From contig NC_081414.1 of assembly GCF_030272615.1 (NCBI RefSeq), positions 52,322,636-52,386,635 of the forward strand: a DNA stretch of 64,000 nucleotides. Direction: 5' to 3'. Each line of letters begins with the position of its first letter. The first letter of the stretch is position 1. A model generated the notes under the pieces. It had not been told where the DNA came from and did no database searches. It was given only the letters and a program-made list of their open reading frames with translations. The translations under genes and the position numbers were made by a program. This DNA is from Cryptomeria japonica (lineage: Eukaryota; Streptophyta; Pinopsida; Cupressales; Cupressaceae). Below, one piece after another: positions 57,721 through 64,000 of the stretch.

Positions 57721-59127
57721 GCTTTCAAGATTTATATCCTAATGATGATGATTTTGCTGCTGCTTATAAAGTTTGTCTTGCTTTTGAGAATCATTTTCAT
57801 AGTGAGTATGCTAACTATGAGAAACACTCTGATTCAAGAGAAACACAATGGGTGTTTGAGTGGCCACTTTGGTCTCAACAAGACCTTAGAGTTGGTTCAA
57901 CGTTTTTATTACTGGCCTAAGATGTAGAGAGATGTCCAGAGGTATGTTGAACAGTGCATGGTATGTCAGAAGGCCAAAGGTCATAGCACTAATGCTGGTT
58001 TATATCAGCCACTTCCCATTCCTTCTAGGCCATGGAAGTGCATCAATATGGATTTTGTTGTAGGTTTACCAAGGACAAAAATAGGGCATGACAGTATCTT
58101 TGTGGTTGTTGACAGATTTATTAAAATGGCTGACTTTATACCTTGAAAAACTACTAATGATGCTAGTCATATTGTTTTTCTTTTCTTTAAAGAAGTTGTC
58201 AGAATACATGGTTTGCCATCTAGCATTGTATCAGATAGAGATGTTAAGTTTTTGGGTCATTTTTGGAAGACTTTGTGGAAGAAATTAGGTACTAACTTAT
58301 CTTTTGGCTCAGCTTACCATCCACAGACAGATGGCCAAACATAAGTGGTGAATAGAACATTGGGTAATCTACTCAGATGTCTCACCAAGGAGTATGGAGA
58401 AAGCTAGGAGCAGCTCATTCCACAAGCAAAGTTTGCCTATAATGATAGTGTAAACAGATCCATTGGTAAGAGTCCATTTCAGATTGTTTATGGTATGCAT
58501 CCAAGAGGTGTTTTTGAGTTACATGATGTGACTAACTTGCACCATGTTAGTGGGACAACAAAGGATATGGTACAATCTCTGAAAGAGATCCATGAACAGG
58601 TTATGCAGTCTTTGCAGAACACCACAAAAAAAGTCAAGGCAAGGGTGGATGCTTCAAAGAGGGATGTCCAATTCACAATTGGAGATTTTGTGATGGTACA
58701 TCTCAACAAGTCTAGATTGCAAAAGGGAGTTCCTTCCAAGTTACAAATGAGAAGAATTGGACCTTGCAGGATTTTGGCAAAGTATGGTCCAAATGCTTAT
58801 AAAATTGATTTACCTGCTCATGTTTCTTTGTCTCCTATCTTTAATGTTGTAGATTTGGTACCTTTCAAGGGGCAGCCTCTAGAAGAGACTAAGAGAACTT
58901 AAGACATTTCAACTTCCCTTTCTGATCTATCTATTCCCTCTTCTTCTTCTCCCATTCCTGAACAGGCACTTGATTCCAGGATCATCAAAAAGACTCAAAG
59001 ACATGACTACCTTGAGCATTTGATCAAGTGGAAAGATCAACCAGCTTCTGAAGCCACTTGGATACCTGAAAGTGACTTCACCAAGGCTGGTATTCCTCTC
59101 TCTGTTCTACCCAAAGGAGTCACATGA
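57700..59127 (+). pseudogene. pol: G1 integrase with C-terminal chromodomain
   Basis: The frame changes near 57800. The zinc-binding half reads GHFGLNKTLELVQRFYYWPK then CMVCQKAKG (57955). Core: [33 protein letters not shown] and [11 protein letters not shown]. At 58342-58344, where the catalytic Glu of the DDE triad is expected, there is TAA. The C-terminal part contains IGDFVMVHLNKSRLQKGVPS and, near 59000-59080, the chromodomain-like YLEHLIKWKDQPASEATWIP. It ends at 59127. The chromodomain identifies the chromovirus clade, which uses it to target chromatin (family knowledge). Confidence 0.88.
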
Positions 59128-59152
59128 CTTCTTTGTCACCGGGGGAGTATAG
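59128..59152 (+). other. Polypurine tract of G1
   Basis: CACCGGGGGAGTATAG before the LTR start TGCAGGAGCACC. Confidence 0.75.
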
Positions 59153-61645
59153 TGCAGGAGCACCTAGCTTCATTCTCAGCTTCATTTTCATCTCAAGTTT
59201 AATTTCTGTTGTTTTAAGTTGGAAAGTTGTTTAGGATGTTTTTGAAGTTGTTCTAGGTTGTTTTGATGAGTTTTGAACTCATTATGGGGTTTTGGTTTCT
59301 TGTTTTCATCTTTTTGCTCAAAGTTGCCAGTTTGGTGTTGCCTGGCAACTGGCAAAATGATGGAAAAATGAGTTCTTTTTTGTGGTTTTTGTTTTGAAAA
59401 TGTTTTAGACATGTTTCTTGTTTGGGTTTTAGGTATGAGAAGTGTTTTGAGGTGATGGTTAGTTTTGGTGGTCAATCTTGCATTTTCTAGGCACCAAAAG
59501 TTGTCATTTAGGCATCAAAATGTCAAAATTAAGTGCCTTTGGACATGTACATGTCCATAAAGGAGGTTAACCAACTTGGAGAGGTATTTAATCTCCTATT
59601 TTAACTATTGTAAGGGTTGATCATTCAAAGTTATGAAGCATTTTTGCAAACTTGCACTAGTTTTTACCTTATTTTAACTATGTTTTGACTCCGAGTGAGC
59701 AGCAGTCCGTACGCCTGCTGTACTTTTCCATACTGTTTTGGAATTTTCATGTTCTCTCATGTTTCCTGAAGCTTTTCCCTTTGGTGGCATTTAATTTCAT
59801 CAAGTTTTGAGTTTTGTGCAAAAATATTTGATTTTGACAGTTTCATTGCCTTGTCTAGGAAATTGGCAAGGATGTTTGACCAGCTTGGCTTCTTGAGGCC
59901 CTAAAATGCTCATGGCTTCCAAAGAATCAGTTGGTCAATTTGTAAGATGTGTACATACTTGTTTTGAGTTCAAAAATGCAGGTGTAAGGAGGTTTGTGGC
60001 CATGAAGCCCTAGGCAAGTGTGCCATTTGGCTAGGGTCTTGGAAGAAGTTTAATGCTTTGCTTTTTCCATAGCAAATGCACTCATGGGATTATCAGACCT
60101 ATTTTAATGTTTAGATTTGAATGTAAAGGAAAAGAGGCCTTCTAAGCCATTAAGAGGTTGATTGTATGTTTCAGTTTTGAAAATGATGTAAAAAAACAAT
60201 GAGTCACTGTTTTAGAATTAATTTCCTTTCACTTGTTTACTCTCCACCATACATTGGAGTTTGTAAGGAATTGTACCTCCTTCTAATTGCTTGCAAACAA
60301 GAACAAGGAGTGAGTGTAGTATTTCCCATGGGTTGGAAGTTTCCAAGATCAATTGATGGTCTTTGAGGCAAAATTGTAATGCCCATTTGGCTGCCACAGT
60401 CAAGTATGACTGATTTTTACATGTTTGTTGAAGTTGTACATGAATTTCTTCTCTCCAAGTTGCAGGTATGAAGGACATAAAGCATAAAAAGGAAAAGAAT
60501 TGCTAAGAAAGCACAAAATAGACCTTCAAATAAGAGTTTTGGCATTGTAAAGTGCAGGTCCAAAGTGGAAAAAACAGTGAAAAGAGAAAAGTGCAGTCAT
60601 AAAATGACTTGACAGTGAACAAACCTTTGGTTGTAATTGCCTAATGGATTTTGTGTAGGGATAATGTGTTATTTGTGTGTCTTTAAAGATGGACATGTTC
60701 TCATGTTTTGAAATGTAATTGTTTTCATACTAAAAATGTGCTTGTAGACAGCAATAATGGGAAAAGTTGTCAACGTTGCATATGCCTTATGAGCAACTTT
60801 TGTAAATTTTATTTCCTAATCTTTGGAAGGTGTAAAACCTATCTTTTCATGGCCTATTTAGCAAGCAACATGGTATAACCAAGTTTGTTTGGTCCATATT
60901 GAAGGTCTCCAACTTATTTGTCATTTGTTGCTACCAAAACCCTTGCAAACCCTCTTTTTGCACCAATTTTTGGGACAGTCATGGAGGAGGCTTTAGAGAC
61001 CCCTAAACTTGGTAAATCTTCAAGAACCCCCAAAAGGGTATCCAAATATGTGATTCTTTTAGTCTGTAAGTCCATCGCTTGAGAAGGGTGAGCACAAAAC
61101 CCCAAAAGGAGGGCTAATTGCTTGTAGCCTTTTTAGGCCTCAAAATTGAGTTTTTATCAAATCGGGTACACAAATGGTGGATGTAAAACACAAAAGTCAT
61201 CAATGCTAGTTGAAACAAGTTGTCCTCACATGAATTTGACACTTTTTGTGTGGTAGACTCCAAAAAATTAGTTTTAGCACTTTAGGAGGACTTCTACATC
61301 TCAAAATGTAGAAGACAAAAGACACCATTGGGAGCATAACTTGGTATCAATGTGTAAACCAAAAAATGGAGACCTTGTGTAGTTAGGGAGCAGGTTAGGG
61401 ATAGAGGAATGAAAGCCAAGAGGGTGAATAAGGAGTTAGTTTACCAAGCCAAAGTGATTATGGGGTTGAAGCCCTTGAGCAACCAAAAAGTCTTGTCTTA
61501 GGGAGGTGGATCAAGAGGAAGTTTCAGGTTGTCTATGAACCTTTTGCACTCTGATTATAGCAACAATACCTTGAAATTAGTAAGGACCTATACTTAGTGA
61601 ACATACAAGTCACTTGAGCATTCCACTTGCACTACCTGCCTATCA
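59153..61645 (+). repeat. G LTR 2 (shared middle LTR)
   Basis: TGCAGGAGCACCTAGCTTC...GCCTATCA, about 2.49 kb. It serves as 3' LTR of G1 and 5' LTR of G2. Confidence 0.9.
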
Positions 61646-61648
61646 TAG

Positions 61649-61660
61649 TGGTATCAGAGC
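61649..61660 (+). other. Primer-binding site of G2
   Basis: TGGTATCAGAGC, a perfect initiator-Met-type site, three bases after the LTR. Confidence 0.9.
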
Positions 61661-61697
61661 TCAGTGACACTTGGGAAGAAGTAGCAATTTGGCAACC

Positions 61698-62783
61698 ATG
61701 GTGACAAATGCAGAATTAGCAAAGAAAGTGGAAGACCGAGAAGAAGAAAATAGGTTACTCAAATTGAAGCTAGACCTCCTAGAGCAGAAGTTGGGTGAAG
61801 TAGAATTGAAGGCAGATGAAGCCAACAATAAGATAGAGGGAACATAAGGTAAGGGTAAGCTATTAGCTATAGAGGATGAGACCCCTATACCAGACCCTGT
61901 GATAGAGAATGAACCCTTTTTGAAAGCCTTGAAGGCTATGAGTGGGAGAACACTAGAAGGAGTCCCACTATTCAGTGGTAAAATGGACCCAAAAGTGGTC
62001 ATGGAGTGGATTAAGGGGCTTGAGAACCATTTTGAGTGTGATGGTGTTACAGAGGCCCAGAAAGTGAAGGTGGCTAAGTCCAGGTTGAGAGGAGCTACCT
62101 TAACATGGTGGAAGTTCATTCAAGATGAACGGGAGAAAGAGGGCAAAAGGCTCATAGCAACTTGGAAGGGAATGTTTTCCAAGATCAGAGAGGCTTACAT
62201 CCTAGAGGACTATGAAATACAGCTCCATAGGAGAAGGCAAAACCTTAGGCAGAAAGAGTTAGATGTCAGCACCTACACCGAGGAGATTCAGAAGCTATGC
62301 CTTAGGTCAAAGATCCAACAAGATGAGAATGTCAAGGTTTCTAGGTATCTCAATGGTTTGAGATGGAACATACAGGAAGAGTTAAGTTTGTTGTGCCCTA
62401 CAACAGTCCAGAAGTGCTATCAACTTGCACTCAAGGTAGAGGAAAGGAGTAGGAAGAAGCAAGAGCAGCATAACCGAGGTAGAGGAAGAGGCAGAGATGG
62501 TCGAGGCCATCGAGGCAGTTTTGGGGGAAGACACATAGACCAAGGATCCCAGGGGGAATCTAAGCTTATAGAGAAAAGCAGGGATTCTCAGAGAAAACCT
62601 AATTTTAGGGGAAGGGGATCAAGCAACCAAGGAAGGGGTAGGTCTAGTGGCCTAGGTAGAGGGTCTTATTTCTCCACAATGAAATGCTACAACTATCAGA
62701 AATTGGGTCATCCTGCTTATAGGTGTCCTAAAAATCCTAGTTCTTCCCATGGAGGTGAAAAGAGAGTGAACTATGTTCGTTAA
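61698..62783 (+). pseudogene. gag: G2 Gag
   Basis: It starts at 61698 like G1. A single stop near 61845 (an AAA-to-TAA type change) lies in the coiled coil; the rest (61899-62783) is open. It contains GVPLFSGKMDPKVVMEWIKG, ATLTWWKFIQDEREKEGKR, RGRGRGRDGRGHRGSF and the knuckle CYNYQKLGHPAYRC, where the second Cys has become Tyr. It ends with TAA at 62783, after which the same frame leads into protease. Confidence 0.88.
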
Positions 62784-63263
62784 GAAGGAATTAGTACAAG
62801 AACTCCAACAATGCACCTAGCACCCGAAGATGGTGAAAGTCTAATGATGAGGAGAGTATTGATGCAAGAACCTCATAAGGGTGAAGTGTCTTAGAGAAGG
62901 GCATTGTTCAGGATCAAGTGCAAAATCTTGGGCAAGGTATGTAAGGTGGTTATTGATTTAGGCTCCACAGATACTATTATCTCAGAGGAGGCAGTTAGCA
63001 AATTGAACCTACCTAGAATGAAGCACAGTGAACCCTACAAGGTAACCTGGTTAAACAAGGGGCAACATGTCCTAGTGAATGAACAAGCATGGGTAGACTT
63101 CAATATAGGTGAATACAAGGATATGATACTATCTGACATCCTTACCATGGATGCTTGCCATCTACTATTGGGTAGACCTTGGCAATTTGACAGAAGGGCA
63201 CACCATGATGGTGAAAAAAACACATATTCCTTTCAAAAGAATGGCATTGTCTACAAAATTTAG
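62784..63263 (+). pseudogene. pol: G2 protease
   Basis: In the same frame as Gag (stops near 62783 and 62894). The catalytic region reads VVIDLGSTDTIISEEA near 62950, so the Ser of Asp-Ser-Gly is Leu. Then CHLLLGRPWQFD near 63156 and a stop at 63261, equivalent to the one in G1, so that stop predates the duplication or was in a common source. Confidence 0.85.
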
Positions 63264-64000
63264 TCACTTAGTGAAGAGACAGAGAACAACAAATCACAGG
63301 CACCTAAAGTACTATTAGTCAATGAAAAAGAGTTTGTCCAAACCATGAAAGAGGGAGATGGGATTGGCTATGCACTTGTAGTGAAACCTAAGGAGGATAA
63401 GAAAGAAAAACAAGTTGAGATCCCACAAGAAGTGCATCAACTTCTTGATAACTTTAAGAGCATCATCAATGATGGACAACCAGCAACATTACCTCCTCCT
63501 AGAGCCATTAGTCATCAAATTAACTTTATAATAGGAGCTTCTTTGCCAAAGAAAGTAGAATACAAGATGACTCCTGAACAAAACAAAGAGGTAGCTAGAT
63601 AGATTCAAGAGTTATTGGATCAAGGATTAATAAGAAAGAGTATAAGTCCTTGTGCAGTGCCCACTGTGTTAGCACCTAAGAAAGGTGGCACATGGAGATT
63701 GTGTACAGATTCCAGAGCTTTCAACAAGATTACAATAAGATACAGATTCCCCATTCCCAGGATAGAAGATCTGATGGATTGTTTAGCGGGTGCGAGGTAT
63801 TTCTCCAAAATAGATTTAAAAAGTGGTTACCATCAGATAAGAATAAAAGAGGGTGATGAGTGGAAAACTGCTTTTAAAATAAATCAGGGTCTTTATGAAT
63901 GGTTGGTTATGCCTTTTGGAATCTCTAATGCTCCTAGTACCTTTATGAGATTAATGAATGAAGTATTGCATGATTTTCTCAGTAAGTTTGTGGTAGTCTA
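63264..64000 (+). pseudogene. pol: G2 reverse transcriptase, cut by the window end
   Basis: The linker and first half of reverse transcriptase: [36 protein letters not shown] and [21 protein letters not shown] stop lies at 63600. The sequence ends just before the YLDD active-site motif. Confidence 0.88.

Larger units (their letters stand above)
52081..64000 (+). mobile_element. Element G: chromovirus (Ty3/gypsy) in tandem LTR-internal-LTR-internal form
   Basis: LTR 52081-54537, internal 54538-59152 (G1), LTR 59153-61645, internal 61646 to beyond the window end (G2). Each internal part starts with an initiator-Met primer site and an LTR-adjacent gag. Domain order is gag, protease, reverse transcriptase, RNase H, integrase, chromodomain. 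Sharing of the middle LTR is the signature of unequal recombination between LTRs of the same family. Confidence 0.88.

Overview
This window looks like intergenic DNA from a large seed-plant genome, most likely a gymnosperm. I infer this from the near absence of intact genes, the wall-to-wall nested LTR retrotransposons, visibly diverged LTR pairs (old insertions not removed), AT-rich sequence with heavy TG/CA decay, and plant-type element families. I see no tRNA or rRNA gene and no CRISPR array. Species cannot be fixed from the sequence alone.

Layout. 1-11279 is the 5' part of a minus-strand Ty3/gypsy element (A1), split at 1371/9520 by a complete plus-strand element B (1372-9519). B itself holds a solo LTR (7657-8129). 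11499-19220 is a second, complete copy (A2) of the A family, with gag and protease but no reverse transcriptase or integrase. 19226-26695 is the only stretch not dominated by LTR elements: a faint gypsy-like relic, a LINE 3' end with its RNase H-like domain (about 21782-22215), and a phase-consistent chain of minus-strand exons (22404-about 24870) that looks like a host gene or its pseudogene.

From about 26696 a plus-strand gypsy element E begins (LTR, leader, gag). Its gag-protease frame is cut at 33997/49200 by element D (33998-49199), and again at 49615 by an LTR of another element H. D contains an autonomous-type Copia element F (37846-44798) and a CACTA DNA transposon (45697-46906). H contains a chromovirus G, present as a tandem LTR-internal-LTR-internal array (52081 to the window end).

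How the parts fit. The most interesting system is the pair B and D. Both are bounded by LTRs, carry a coiled-coil/zinc-knuckle Gag, and in place of pol carry a second, conserved reading frame of about 1,100 codons that I do not recognise. In D this frame becomes collinear with that of B once F and the CACTA element are subtracted. B, D and the Copia element F share their primer-site leader, repeated polypurine blocks, LTR termini and the 3' polypurine context. My inference is that B and D are non-autonomous derivatives of a Sirevirus-like Copia lineage, mobilised by proteins of elements such as F, and that the unknown second protein was kept under selection. All elements here carry stops or frameshifts and are probably dead.
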